Of a stretch of 41,530 bases of DNA, positions 1 through 8,029 are shown piece after piece. Numbering within the stretch: position 1 is the stretch's first letter; the number at the start of each line of letters is the position of its first letter. Source of the DNA: CAZZBK01 sp964652155 (GTDB taxonomy: Bacteria > Planctomycetota > Planctomycetia > Pirellulales > PNKZ01); the NCBI GenBank assembly GCA_964652155.1, contig CAZZBK010000034.1:1-41530 (forward strand), read 5' to 3'. The notes beneath the pieces are model-generated. The model was not told the origin of the DNA and made no database searches. It saw only the letters and a program-made list of their open reading frames with translations. Both the position numbers and the translations under genes were made by a program.

Positions 1-1
1 C

Positions 2-148
2 ACGATCATGGTCCCCGGCGACATTGCCGCCGTGCAGACTGCGATCGAAACCGGCAAAGCAACCGTCGAACGACTCGGCGGCAAGCTGATCATGGCCGAC
101 GTGATCGCGCGTCCACATCCCGACTTGGCCAAGCTACTGCCGAGCTAG
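2..148 (+). CDS. Bacterial microcompartment shell protein, C-terminal fragment
   Basis: Only the last 48 residues are in the window; the 5' part lies before base 1. The reading frame from base 2 ends at TAG 146-148. Visible residues include the VPGDIAAV stretch, then a helix, and the tail DVIARPHPDLAKLLP. This matches the C-terminal half of hexameric BMC-domain (Pfam BMC) shell proteins, in which the strand ending in IARPH is highly characteristic. These proteins tile into the facets of a polyhedral shell around catabolic enzymes. Planctomycetes are known to use a BMC for fucose and rhamnose breakdown, so the rest of that locus probably lies to the left. The next gene converges on it with a 12-base gap, so this is the last gene of its operon. 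Confidence 0.85.
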   Translation, partial: TIMVPGDIAAVQTAIETGKATVERLGGKLIMADVIARPHPDLAKLLPS

Positions 149-160
149 TCGGGCATTGTC

Positions 161-388
161 CTAGCCTTGTCCGGCGCAGCGACCTTGACCGCACTGCGGG
201 CGACCGCACGCGCCACCGTAGTCGTTTGCGCTGCTGCTTGGCTTGCCGAGCGTATGACCTGCCACCACGCTGAACAACTTGCTGAGCTGCGCACTGCCGC
301 AATCCGGGCACTGCGGCTGCTCGTGACTCCCCACGAGCAACTCGAAGTCGCGGCGGCACTCGTCGCAATGGTATTCGTACAAAGGCAT
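161..388 (-). CDS. FmdB-family zinc ribbon regulatory-type protein
   Basis: 75-residue protein starting MPLYEYHCDEC. The N-terminal pattern (Met-Pro-Leu-Tyr-Glu-Tyr, then CDEC and, about 20 residues on, CPDC) is the FmdB/CxxC_CxxC_SSSS zinc ribbon. After the ribbon comes LSKLFSVVAG, also usual for the family, and a Gly/Cys-rich tail (GGACGRPQCGQGRCAGQG). A longer frame runs upstream to 478, but the start at 388 fits the family and is preceded by GGAGAA seven or so bases away. FmdB homologues are called putative regulators, with little experimental support for a precise function. The gene is divergent from the NAD(P)HX epimerase gene that begins at 491, with about 100 bases between them. Confidence 0.85.
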   Translation of the reverse strand: MPLYEYHCDECRRDFELLVGSHEQPQCPDCGSAQLSKLFSVVAGHTLGKPSSSANDYGGACGRPQCGQGRCAGQG

Positions 389-490
389 GGTTGGTTCTCC
401 TGTGCGGTCGATCTCTTCGCGCCCCGTGACGTCGGGCGTAAGCTGAATCGCGAGGGGCTCGTTACTCGACCATGACAAAGAGGCTCAGCC

Positions 491-1177
491 TTGTCAACCT
501 TTCCTGGCTTGAATCGCGCACAAGCTCGCGAAGTCGATCGCCGCGCGGTTGACGAATTTGGCCTCCCCAGCATCGTGCTCATGGAGAACGCCGGACGCGG
601 CTGCGTAGACAAGCTGATTCAGCTCGGGCTCGCCGGACCCGTCGTCGTCTGTTGTGGACCGGGAAATAATGGCGGCGATGGCTTCGTGATCGCGCGGCAT
701 CTCGATCTTCGGCATGTGACGGTCAAGCTCGCGCTGTTCGCGCCGCGCAATCGATACCAAGGGGACGCAGCCGTCAATCTGGCCGTGGTCGAAAAATCGG
801 GCATCGAAGCAGTCGACTTTTCGACCGATTTCACCAACGGAGCGCTCGACACGTTCCTGGGACAGCCCGGCTGCATTGTCGATGCACTGTTGGGCACCGG
901 CTTTTGCGGTGAAGTGCGGCAGCCGCTCGCTCAAGCGATCGATCGGCTCAACGCCGCGCCGGCCCCAAAGATCGCGATCGACTTGCCGAGCGGACTCGAT
1001 TGCGACACGGGCCTCGCCTCGACGCACACGATCCGGGCCACGCACACGCTGACCTTTGTCGCCATGAAGCGTGGCTTTGGAAATCCGGCCTCGGTGCCCT
1101 ACACCGGAGAGGTTCACGTGCTCGACATTGGCGCCCCGCGTCGCTTGGTGGACGAGATTGTACAGCGAGCTCGCTGA
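491..1177 (+). CDS. nnrE: NAD(P)H-hydrate epimerase
   Basis: 228-residue YjeF_N-domain protein. It epimerises R-NAD(P)HX to the S form, the substrate of the partner dehydratase in nicotinamide nucleotide repair. Visible motifs are the N-terminal MENAGRG, the nucleotide-binding CCGPGNNGGDGFVIARHL segment at about residues 54-71, ALLGTGF in the middle and AIDLPSGLDCDTG near residue 165. Length is normal for the stand-alone epimerase; the C-terminal NnrD dehydratase domain found in E. coli YjeF is absent. The start is TTG at 491, chosen because it places the conserved helix at the expected distance from the N-terminus; no good Shine-Dalgarno is visible. It is followed 87 bases later by a small helical protein on the same strand. 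Confidence 0.9.
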   Translation: MSTFPGLNRAQAREVDRRAVDEFGLPSIVLMENAGRGCVDKLIQLGLAGPVVVCCGPGNNGGDGFVIARHLDLRHVTVKLALFAPRNRYQGDAAVNLAVVEKSGIEAVDFSTDFTNGALDTFLGQPGCIVDALLGTGFCGEVRQPLAQAIDRLNAAPAPKIAIDLPSGLDCDTGLASTHTIRATHTLTFVAMKRGFGNPASVPYTGEVHVLDIGAPRRLVDEIVQRAR

Positions 1178-1264
1178 CGGCAACTGCTTTCCGCAGGGTA
1201 GAGTCTCGTGCCGCGAGAGGGTACACTGCCGCTCGACACGCCCCTTGCCGCCCACGCTGAAACT

Positions 1265-1822
1265 ATGGCCAAAAAGTCCCGCCCCGCTCATCGCCGTTCA
1301 CCCTCGAAGCCGGTTCCGGCTTCGCGCCGCAGCAGTCTCATGCTGTCCAAAGGGGGTCAGCCAGGGGAGTGGAAGATCGAACTCTCCGACGACGCGCGTG
1401 AGCGGCTCGACGACCTGGCCGAAGTCGAGCAGATCATCGCCGCGGGCGAATTGGAAATCGCGGTCGATGAATTGCGCTGGCTACTTGAGGACTGTAGCGA
1501 TTTCTTGCCCGCCCATCGTTTGCTCGGCATGCTCGCACTTGAGGCCGAGGATTGGCCACTCGCGCGGGCACACTTCGGCGTCGTGTTCGATTTATGCCGC
1601 GCATTGATGCCGTCGGGAGGTCTGAAGGTGACGCTCCCCTACAGCTTGGTCGAGAATCAGGTCGTGCACGAATGCGGTCGCGGCTTGGCTTGGTCGCTGC
1701 ACCAACTCGGCCTGCATCCGTTGGCACTCGATGTGTTGCGACAAATGCTCACCTGGGACCCCAGCGATCCCGTGAAGGTGGAGAATTGGCAACGCGAGTG
1801 GAGCGGCGGCACGTCGAGTTAG
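1265..1822 (+). CDS. Small TPR-like helical protein, unknown function
   Basis: 185 residues from ATG 1265 (in-frame GTG at 1208 also possible, but the first strong start is MAKKSRP). The first 35 residues are basic and Pro/Ser-rich; the rest is predicted helical with an alternating pattern (ELEIAVDELRWLLEDCSDFLPAHRLLGMLALEAEDWPLARAHFGVVFDLC) like two to three degenerate TPR units. There is no signal peptide, so it is probably cytoplasmic. A role in protein-protein contact is an inference from the fold only. Its TAG stop (1820-1822) overlaps the TAA stop of the opposing gene (1819-1821), a fully convergent arrangement with no room for a terminator. Confidence 0.65.
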   Translation: MAKKSRPAHRRSPSKPVPASRRSSLMLSKGGQPGEWKIELSDDARERLDDLAEVEQIIAAGELEIAVDELRWLLEDCSDFLPAHRLLGMLALEAEDWPLARAHFGVVFDLCRALMPSGGLKVTLPYSLVENQVVHECGRGLAWSLHQLGLHPLALDVLRQMLTWDPSDPVKVENWQREWSGGTSS

Positions 1823-2634
1823 CGCGACACCGTGCCGACCCACTCGACTGGGGTCATCCGCTGTTCTTCCTGAGCCAGTCGCCCGAACAACTCGCGGCCC
1901 ACCGCGGAGAGCAGTTCCTCGCGGGCCTCTTGCCACGTGAGCTTGCCGGCCTCTTCGGCGGTGCATTGAATGAGATGCACCCCGAAACCTGTCTGCACGC
2001 TGGAACTAAGCTCGCCGACCTTGAGTTGAAACGCGGCGCGGGAGAACGACTCGACCATCGGACCGCGGCGCGTGATCCAGCCCAGATCGCCTCCCCGTTC
2101 ACGACTCGGTCCCGACGAGTACTGCTTGACCGCGTCGGCGAATTTGAGCTCCCCGGCCTCAATGCGCCGTCGCACGTCGTCGGCATGTTTCAAGGCAGCC
2201 TCGCGCTGTGCGATCGGGGCCGTCTCGGGTACTCGCCAGAGGATATGACTCACGCGCAGGCGCGTGCCGTCGAACTCGCGGAGATGTTCGGCATAGTAGG
2301 TCTCGATTTGGCGAACGGTCACTCGGCTCTCAACGTAGCGCGAGTAGCGTTTGTCCCAGTCCGGCTCATGCAGCGCGAATTGTTCGCGATCTAGCCGAGC
2401 GATGACCAACGCACGATCGACGAGCACTCGGGCCGTTTCGTCGCGCAGTCGCGCAAGCACCTGGGGGTCGAGCGTTGCCGTCGAGGTTATTTTTTCGATT
2501 TGTGCGTCGACCGCCGCGCGCGTGATGAGCGTCGTCTCGCCGACCCGCGCCAGAATGACCTCGGTGGCTGAGACGAGTGGGCAACTCGCCACGAGCAGGA
2601 CCGAGAACACGAGCGATGGCAGCTTGTCGATCAC
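1819..2634 (-). CDS. PpiC-type peptidylprolyl isomerase, probable lipoprotein
   Basis: 271 residues from GTG 2634, which overlaps the TGA of the upstream gene (GTGA), indicating translational coupling. The N-terminus (MIDKLPSLVFSVLLVASC) is a signal peptide with a plausible lipobox VAS-C at Cys18. A SurA-like N-terminal helical region follows, with YYAEHLREF, and then a parvulin domain: RVSHILWRV, a long insert with AADDVRRRIEAGELKFADAVKQYS-like spacing, the RGGDLGWITRRGPM segment and FGVHLIQ. These are standard parvulin signatures. The protein should act outside the cytoplasm on proline isomerisation or as a chaperone. Longer upstream frames to 2850 are within the coding region of the neighbour and are not supported. 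Confidence 0.85.
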   Translation of the reverse strand: MIDKLPSLVFSVLLVASCPLVSATEVILARVGETTLITRAAVDAQIEKITSTATLDPQVLARLRDETARVLVDRALVIARLDREQFALHEPDWDKRYSRYVESRVTVRQIETYYAEHLREFDGTRLRVSHILWRVPETAPIAQREAALKHADDVRRRIEAGELKFADAVKQYSSGPSRERGGDLGWITRRGPMVESFSRAAFQLKVGELSSSVQTGFGVHLIQCTAEEAGKLTWQEAREELLSAVGRELFGRLAQEEQRMTPVEWVGTVSR

Positions 2635-3908
2635 GGCAGGGGAATATCCTTGAGGTCGAATGGCACCGCCACGCGGAAAATCGAGGTGGGGGTGCGATAC
2701 ACGAGCTTGTAAGCCTTCAGGTCGTCTTGCACGCTGAACAGGTACGCGACGCCGACTTCGTTCGCGGCCTGTCGCGTGGTCTCCAAGCTGCCGTAAGGAA
2801 ACTTCTCCCCCTTGGCGTTCTCCAGCCAGACTTCGTTGTTGAAGATCCACGTGCGGTGCGACTCGAGTGCTCCGCCGGCATTTTCAAACACCACCTTGAT
2901 GGCCACCTCCCAGAGGCCGTCGTTTTTGCCGACGTTCTCGAGCACGACGGTCGTCCCTGCATGCCGTTGCTCGACACGCTTCTTGGCCAGCAGGTCGCGG
3001 AACTCGAAGGCCTCGACCTGGCCTGGCAGCAGCACGCCGAACTCGCCGCTGAGTCGGACAATTTTCGTCGCCGCGCGCGGTGGCAAGGGAAAGGTCAACG
3101 GGACTTCGAGGGCTTTGGCCTGCGGCGTGACATTGAACTCGATCGCGTGTTGGTCGCTCGGCTGGAGCGTTTGGCCCGTGTCGAGCGTGGCGCGCAGCGT
3201 GTTGTTCAATTCGAGGATCATGATCGGATGCAGGCGCGGTTCCCAGCTCAAGTCGAGTTCGACTTGCAACTGTCGCGCATCCGGTTCGCGCAGTTCGCGG
3301 CGCGACACGACATTGACCGGTTCGATGCGGAACGCCCCGCTGTAGGCGGTCCCCTGCTGTCTCGAACCCCACTGTTCGCTGCGGCTCACGAGTGCGAGCG
3401 CTGGCTCGCCGGTATGCGGGTAGGTGGTCAATTTGAGCTGGTCGAGCAGTCGATCGACACCTTGCCAGAACGGAATTTTGTCGAGCGACAGCGTCACGTG
3501 CTCGCCGCGCGGCACTTGGCCAAACTCGGCGCGCTGGTCCACCAGGGCGTTGCCGGTTTGCTGTTGGATGAGCGCGAGCACCTCGGCGAGTGGTAGCGCG
3601 TCGACTTGCAACGAGAGTCGGCTGGCCTGGACGCTGGCGTCGGCCGCGGCGCGCTCCAAGAGGTTGCGGACCCGATTGAGCCGCAACCGCACCTCGGCCG
3701 GGGCGTCGGCATCGAGTTTCGGCAGCAACGGTAGCGCATCATGTCCCAAGCCGACCAGTTGAGCCTCGGCCGCGTCCCGCTTGGCCTTCTGCGGCGACTC
3801 GAGCGCGTCGATGAGTGTTTGCACTTGGGCGCGGAGTTGGCCGGTCTCGACCGATTCGAGCGGCGCGAGCAGCAATCCCCCCACGATGAGCCACGGACCG
3901 ACGATCAC
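2631..3908 (-). CDS. Secreted protein with STN-like domain, unknown function
   Basis: 425 residues beginning with a short signal-like segment (IVGPWLIVGGLLLAP). Residues about 25-85 are helical with HEAT-like character (LRAQVQTLIDALESPQKAKRDAAEAQLVGLG). Residues about 95-165 (SLQVDALPLAEVLALIQQQTG, then VTLSLDKIPFWQGVDRLL) resemble the STN / secretin short domain: a beta strand, a helix searching for a low-resolution partner, and a second beta-alpha unit. The C-terminal 250 residues are beta-rich with no recognised enzyme motif. The TGA overlaps the GTG of the PpiC-type gene, so the two proteins are probably made together and the isomerase may help fold this one. Such proteins are common in planctomycetes, but I do not know a characterised member. 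Confidence 0.7.
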   Translation of the reverse strand: MIVGPWLIVGGLLLAPLESVETGQLRAQVQTLIDALESPQKAKRDAAEAQLVGLGHDALPLLPKLDADAPAEVRLRLNRVRNLLERAAADASVQASRLSLQVDALPLAEVLALIQQQTGNALVDQRAEFGQVPRGEHVTLSLDKIPFWQGVDRLLDQLKLTTYPHTGEPALALVSRSEQWGSRQQGTAYSGAFRIEPVNVVSRRELREPDARQLQVELDLSWEPRLHPIMILELNNTLRATLDTGQTLQPSDQHAIEFNVTPQAKALEVPLTFPLPPRAATKIVRLSGEFGVLLPGQVEAFEFRDLLAKKRVEQRHAGTTVVLENVGKNDGLWEVAIKVVFENAGGALESHRTWIFNNEVWLENAKGEKFPYGSLETTRQAANEVGVAYLFSVQDDLKAYKLVYRTPTSIFRVAVPFDLKDIPLP

Positions 3909-4004
3909 GGCGTATTTCTTTCGTTACAGGCGTCACAACTGTCACTACGGGCAATTCTAGGACGCAGCGAGCGCTGCCGCCAGGATTTCTGACATAAAGT
4001 TGAA

Positions 4005-5030
4005 ATGATCTCACCAACGCTGAGCGTCTCCATGCTGCGTACCCTGACCGCCTGGCTCATGACACTGGGACTCCTCCTGTCGCCCTTGGAGGCTAACGAG
4101 TCGCTGCGCGAATGGCATGGCCTTCAAGAGCCGCCCCCGATCGCCTCGGCGGCGAGATTATTTCACCTGACGGCCATCTCGACGGCGCAGACATTGCAGA
4201 AACTGCGCCTCGAGTTGGGCAAGGGATTTGAGGTCGGGGCGACGCGCCGCCATTTCGTCGTCGCGTTGCCCAGCGGACAGAAGGACCAATGGACGAGCCG
4301 CTTCGAGGAGATTTACGACGCCTTTTATCTGTACTTCTCGGTGCGCGGCATCAAAATGCGCCCGCCTGCCGAGCCGCTCGTGGTCATCGTGTTTCCGCAA
4401 CGCGAAGACTTTTTACGCTATGCGCAGCAGGAAGGAACGTCGGTCGGCGCGGGGGTGTTGGGCTATTACTCGCCGCGTACCAATCGGGTCGCGATGTTCG
4501 ACGCCTCGAAAGGCCAAGCCACCGACCAAAACTGGACGCAGAACAATGACGTCCTGATCCACGAACTCGCGCATCAGATTGCGTTCAACACCGGCGTCCA
4601 TTCGCGCAGCGGACAAACGCCGCGCTGGGTGTGCGAAGGGCTCGGCACGCTCTTTGAGGCCAAGGGAGTCTGGAAGTCGCGCAGCTTCAGCAAACTCCCC
4701 GACCGCTACAATCGCGGGCGGCTCGAAAATTACCGCCGCTTTGCCGCCCAGGAGAAGGGGGGGCTGCTCAGCGAGCTCGTCGGCTCCGATCGGCTCTTTC
4801 AGACCGACCCCATCAAGGCCTACGCCTACGCATGGGCGTGGACCTTTTATCTCACCGAGACCCAGCCCAACCGTTACAGCGACTATCTCCAGCTCACCTC
4901 GACACAAGCGGCTCAGGGGGGCAACACCGCCAGCGATCGCATGAAAGATTTTTTGAGTGTCTTCGGCAGTCGAGCCGACGTGCTCGAAGCCCGTTTCACG
5001 CGATTCATGCAAGCGCTGAAAGACCCCTAA
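4005..5030 (+). CDS. DUF1570-type secreted zinc metalloprotease candidate
   Basis: 341 residues with an N-terminal signal peptide (MLRTLTAWLMTLGLLLSPLEA from residue 10). The zinc site is visible: HELAH at 186-190, inside NNDVLIHELAHQIAFN, and a downstream PRWVCEGLGTLFE where Glu211 is the likely third ligand, giving a gluzincin-type HExxH+E site. The upstream VIVFPQREDFLRYAQQ and GYYSPRTNRVAMFD segments are typical of DUF1570 proteins of planctomycetes. Probable role is an extracytoplasmic peptidase; substrate unknown. ATG 4005 is given as start, but ATG 4032 would give a more compact signal peptide and neither has a clear Shine-Dalgarno. It diverges from the STN-like gene at 3908 over 96 bases. 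Confidence 0.8.
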   Translation: MISPTLSVSMLRTLTAWLMTLGLLLSPLEANESLREWHGLQEPPPIASAARLFHLTAISTAQTLQKLRLELGKGFEVGATRRHFVVALPSGQKDQWTSRFEEIYDAFYLYFSVRGIKMRPPAEPLVVIVFPQREDFLRYAQQEGTSVGAGVLGYYSPRTNRVAMFDASKGQATDQNWTQNNDVLIHELAHQIAFNTGVHSRSGQTPRWVCEGLGTLFEAKGVWKSRSFSKLPDRYNRGRLENYRRFAAQEKGGLLSELVGSDRLFQTDPIKAYAYAWAWTFYLTETQPNRYSDYLQLTSTQAAQGGNTASDRMKDFLSVFGSRADVLEARFTRFMQALKDP

Positions 5031-5045
5031 CGCGGCCGCGCGGAG

Positions 5046-6272
5046 CTACAAAGCCGTCTCGACGCAGGCCGACTCGCTTGCGCGACGAGATGTTCCTTCA
5101 GCGCAGCGCAACACGAGGCGTGTCACCTCCGGCAGGCAATTCCAACGCAAGGGCGTTTCGCCCGACACGCCTCGACTGACGTGCATCAGCGTCGGCGGCT
5201 CATGGAACACCCCGGCGGCATAACGCACGCCGTGTCGACTGGGGCACACCACCGGCCCCACGACCGGAAAGCGAATCTGCCCGCCGTGCGTATGGCCGGC
5301 AAGCATCAGATCGAAACCGTGACGTCGAGCCCAGCCGAGTTGGTCCGGCGAGTGCGCCAGCAGAACCCGTAACGGGTCGGTCGACCGAGCAGGACGCTCG
5401 CCGCCGTCGGCCACCGGTGCGATCCAGGGTAGCTCGTTGCCGGCCAACCAGAGTTCCTGCTCGTCGAGTGACAGCGTCAGCCAACGTCCGCCGAGGTCGA
5501 TGAGTCCCGCGGCGATCAAGCGGCGGCGGGTCTCGTGCGCATCGATCCGGATATCGTGGTTGCCCAGCACAAAGTACACCCCATGCCGAGCGCGGAGCCG
5601 CGCGAACGTGTCGTCGATCCAGGACCAACACGCGGGCTTCTCGATCAGGTCGCCGCTCAACAGCACCAAATCGGCATCCAATTCGTTGGTCAACTCGACG
5701 ACCCGGCGAAAATATGCCTGCGGGACGTGCCCCGTCAGGTGCAGGTCCGAGAGGTGAGCGATCGACAGTCCATCGAGGGCCGCGGGCAACCGCGCTAAGG
5801 TTAATTCCTTTTCGGACACGTCGAGCAACAACGACTCGTTGAGCGGCAGTCGGGTCAACAGCCGACCGACCGCGGTCTGAGCGGAGTCGACCACGGAGGC
5901 GGCGCGCAAGTCGTGTCGTTGTGAGCCGAGCGACTTCAGTGCAGCCGGGGGTCGGCCGAGCAACGCACGACCGAGCCAGCGCGGCACGAACGTGAGCGCG
6001 ATCAGGGCGCAGAACCCCACGTAGAACAACAGCCCCCAGGGGTAATCGTGCCACGCACCGCGGCGGAGCAACGTCCAGTCGGCATCGCGAGCCAGCCACG
6101 CGAGCACCCCCGGAGCGAAGAGCATCGTCGATCGCGAGGCGAGGGTCTGGGCAGCGATGATGGGGCGTGGAATGCCGAGCGCGTGAAAGTGATTGTTGAG
6201 CGTATTGAGCAGTGCGACGTGGCCGATCAGGGCCAGCGTGTAGAGCAACGCATCGGCAGCGTTCAAAGACAC
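5046..6272 (-). CDS. Membrane-anchored metallophosphoesterase
   Basis: 408 residues. The first ~110 residues hold about three hydrophobic helices (LLYTLALIGHVALL, TMLFAPGVLAWLA, WGLLFYVGFCALIALTFV). The calcineurin-like domain follows from about residue 165: SDLHLTG (D-x-H), SGDLIEK, LGNHD, an AHSPD histidine and AGHTHGGQ, the complete five-block metal site. The nearest well-known relatives are YkuE/YaeI-type phosphodiesterases, some of which act on UDP-2,3-diacylglucosamine or other lipids; here the substrate is not determined. The gene is convergent with the DUF1570 gene (15 bases between stops) and 35 bases downstream of the sensor protein gene on the same strand, so it may be co-transcribed with it. 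Confidence 0.88.
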   Translation of the reverse strand: MSLNAADALLYTLALIGHVALLNTLNNHFHALGIPRPIIAAQTLASRSTMLFAPGVLAWLARDADWTLLRRGAWHDYPWGLLFYVGFCALIALTFVPRWLGRALLGRPPAALKSLGSQRHDLRAASVVDSAQTAVGRLLTRLPLNESLLLDVSEKELTLARLPAALDGLSIAHLSDLHLTGHVPQAYFRRVVELTNELDADLVLLSGDLIEKPACWSWIDDTFARLRARHGVYFVLGNHDIRIDAHETRRRLIAAGLIDLGGRWLTLSLDEQELWLAGNELPWIAPVADGGERPARSTDPLRVLLAHSPDQLGWARRHGFDLMLAGHTHGGQIRFPVVGPVVCPSRHGVRYAAGVFHEPPTLMHVSRGVSGETPLRWNCLPEVTRLVLRCAEGTSRRASESACVETAL

Positions 6273-6307
6273 GGCTCAACTCCGCAAGTCGTCCAAAACT
6301 TTTGGGT

Positions 6308-8029
6308 TTACGAGGCGGCGGCGGGCTTGGGTGTCGGCTCTTGGGCCACTTGTTCGACGGCGGCCAGCAGTTGATCGAGCCGGAACGGTTTGTAAAGCAC
6401 ATGCTTCACACCCGCCTGACGCGCTTTGACGATCGAATGGCCAGGATCGTAGCCGAAGCCGGTCATCAGGGCCATCGGCACCGCGTCGAGCAGCCCCTGC
6501 AATTTGCAGAACAGCTCGTAGCCCGACAGGTCGGGCAGCCGGACATCGGCGATGATCACGTCGTAGGCGGCCCCTTCGCCCAGGTTGCGGACCATGCTCA
6601 GACATTCGGCACCATCATGGGCTGTCTCGACAACGCAGCCGTAACGTTCGAGCAGGTTATGCGCCGCGACGCGCACCGGCTCGTCGGCGTCGACGACGAG
6701 CACCCGCAGCCCGCGCAGGCCCGGCTGATCGACCCCTTGCAGCACTTGCGGCAGCGCCTCGCTGGGAGCCATTTGGTGCCCCACCTCGTGAATCACTTGC
6801 TTGATGTCGCGGGCATTGCGGAGGATTCGCTGCAATCGCTCGACCACCTCGGGTTCGTGGCCGATGTAGCGCTCCATGATATTGACCGCGTCGTTGAGAA
6901 TCTCATCGATCGGCAGCGCCACGGCGCTGTGAATGGCCTCGACATTGGCGACGCAGGTGGCCGCCTTCTGCACGTTAAGCAGTTCGAGCGTGTTGATCGC
7001 CTGCGCGACGTGATGGCTGAAGATTTCCAGGAACTGGCGGTCGCTCTCGGTAAACGCGCAAGGCTTGGGACTCTCGACGTTGAATGTGCCGATGACCTCT
7101 TCGTGCGAGGTCAACGGCACGGTCAACGAACTCTTGGCGCCACAACAGCCTTCGAGGAACAACGGGTCCTGCGTCGTGTCTTCGCACAGATAACTCTTGG
7201 CCGTCGCCGCCACAAAACCCGTCACGCCATTGTCGGTCAGCCCGGGTCGCAATACACGATTGACCGCCTCGGGCTTCATGCCCACCGCCAGCAGCGGCTC
7301 GAGTTGCCCCGTCTTCTGGTCAATCAGCCGAATCTCGACCACATCGAACTTGAGCAGATCCTGCGTGAAGTGCAGGATGTTCGACTTGAGCAGCTCGATG
7401 CGCTCCTCGACCGTCATGCGCGTGAGGTCCTCGGCCGTCAGGCTCGAGAGTTCCTCGCCGGCCTTGTGGATCGCTTCGAGCTTTTGTTGTTGCAGCACCT
7501 CGACCGAGATGTCGTGCACGGTGACAATCAGGTTGCGCGGCGGACCATCGACTTCCATGACCGGCGCGGCATGGATGCGGAAGTAACGATTCGCCGAGGC
7601 GCGGAGCATCGTGCTGCTCGGACGTCCGTTGCCCAGTGCCGAGTTGAACGGGCTGAAGTCGGGACCGATGATCTCGGGATTGCCGAGCGCGCCGTAAAAG
7701 TCGCTGCCCGATAGCGTGTCGCGCTGCGCGAATTGGCGCAGCCGGGCGTTGGCCCACACGATCGTGTTGTCGCCGTCGATGAGCGCGACGCCGTCGGGCA
7801 TGCCTTGCAAGATGCGTTCGTTTTGCAACAACCGGCCGACCGAGAGCACTTCTTTGAGGTGTTCGCCCGACACAAACACGCCGGCAAACGCTTCGCGCGA
7901 GAGCTTGAGCAGCGCCCGGACCGGATTGCGCATCGAAACGATCTCGAAACGCTCGGCGAGCGACGAGAGCTCCGGTTCATGGCCGGTCTGGCCACTGGAG
8001 AGGTACAGCAGTTTTGGCTTGGTCGACAC
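6308..8029 (-). CDS. PAS-GAF-receiver signalling protein without a kinase ATPase domain
   Basis: 573 residues from GTG 8029, which is preceded by GGAGCGGAG. Domain order by eye: an N-terminal ~65-residue region that looks like a degenerate receiver, a PAS domain (about 69-180, with GVALIDGDNTIVWANARL), a GAF domain (about 207-350, with GVTGFVAAT, SLTVPL and GTFNVES), a helical stretch (351-420) that resembles a reduced DHp segment, and a C-terminal receiver (441-563). The receiver keeps the acidic pair Asp447/Asp449, phosphoacceptor Asp495 (IIADVRLPD) and Lys547 (LYKPF). No HATPase N, G1 or G2 box is present, so it cannot autophosphorylate by the usual route. It may take phosphate from a separate kinase. 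Cys295/Cys296 and Cys282 in GAF could bind a cofactor, but this is speculative. Confidence 0.88.
   Translation of the reverse strand: MSTKPKLLYLSSGQTGHEPELSSLAERFEIVSMRNPVRALLKLSREAFAGVFVSGEHLKEVLSVGRLLQNERILQGMPDGVALIDGDNTIVWANARLRQFAQRDTLSGSDFYGALGNPEIIGPDFSPFNSALGNGRPSSTMLRASANRYFRIHAAPVMEVDGPPRNLIVTVHDISVEVLQQQKLEAIHKAGEELSSLTAEDLTRMTVEERIELLKSNILHFTQDLLKFDVVEIRLIDQKTGQLEPLLAVGMKPEAVNRVLRPGLTDNGVTGFVAATAKSYLCEDTTQDPLFLEGCCGAKSSLTVPLTSHEEVIGTFNVESPKPCAFTESDRQFLEIFSHHVAQAINTLELLNVQKAATCVANVEAIHSAVALPIDEILNDAVNIMERYIGHEPEVVERLQRILRNARDIKQVIHEVGHQMAPSEALPQVLQGVDQPGLRGLRVLVVDADEPVRVAAHNLLERYGCVVETAHDGAECLSMVRNLGEGAAYDVIIADVRLPDLSGYELFCKLQGLLDAVPMALMTGFGYDPGHSIVKARQAGVKHVLYKPFRLDQLLAAVEQVAQEPTPKPAAAS

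Noticed and set aside
6212..7714. A 500-residue open frame on the plus strand
   Set aside because: It is antisense to the PAS-GAF-receiver gene and mirrors its codons, with the typical high Arg/His/Gln content of a shadow frame.
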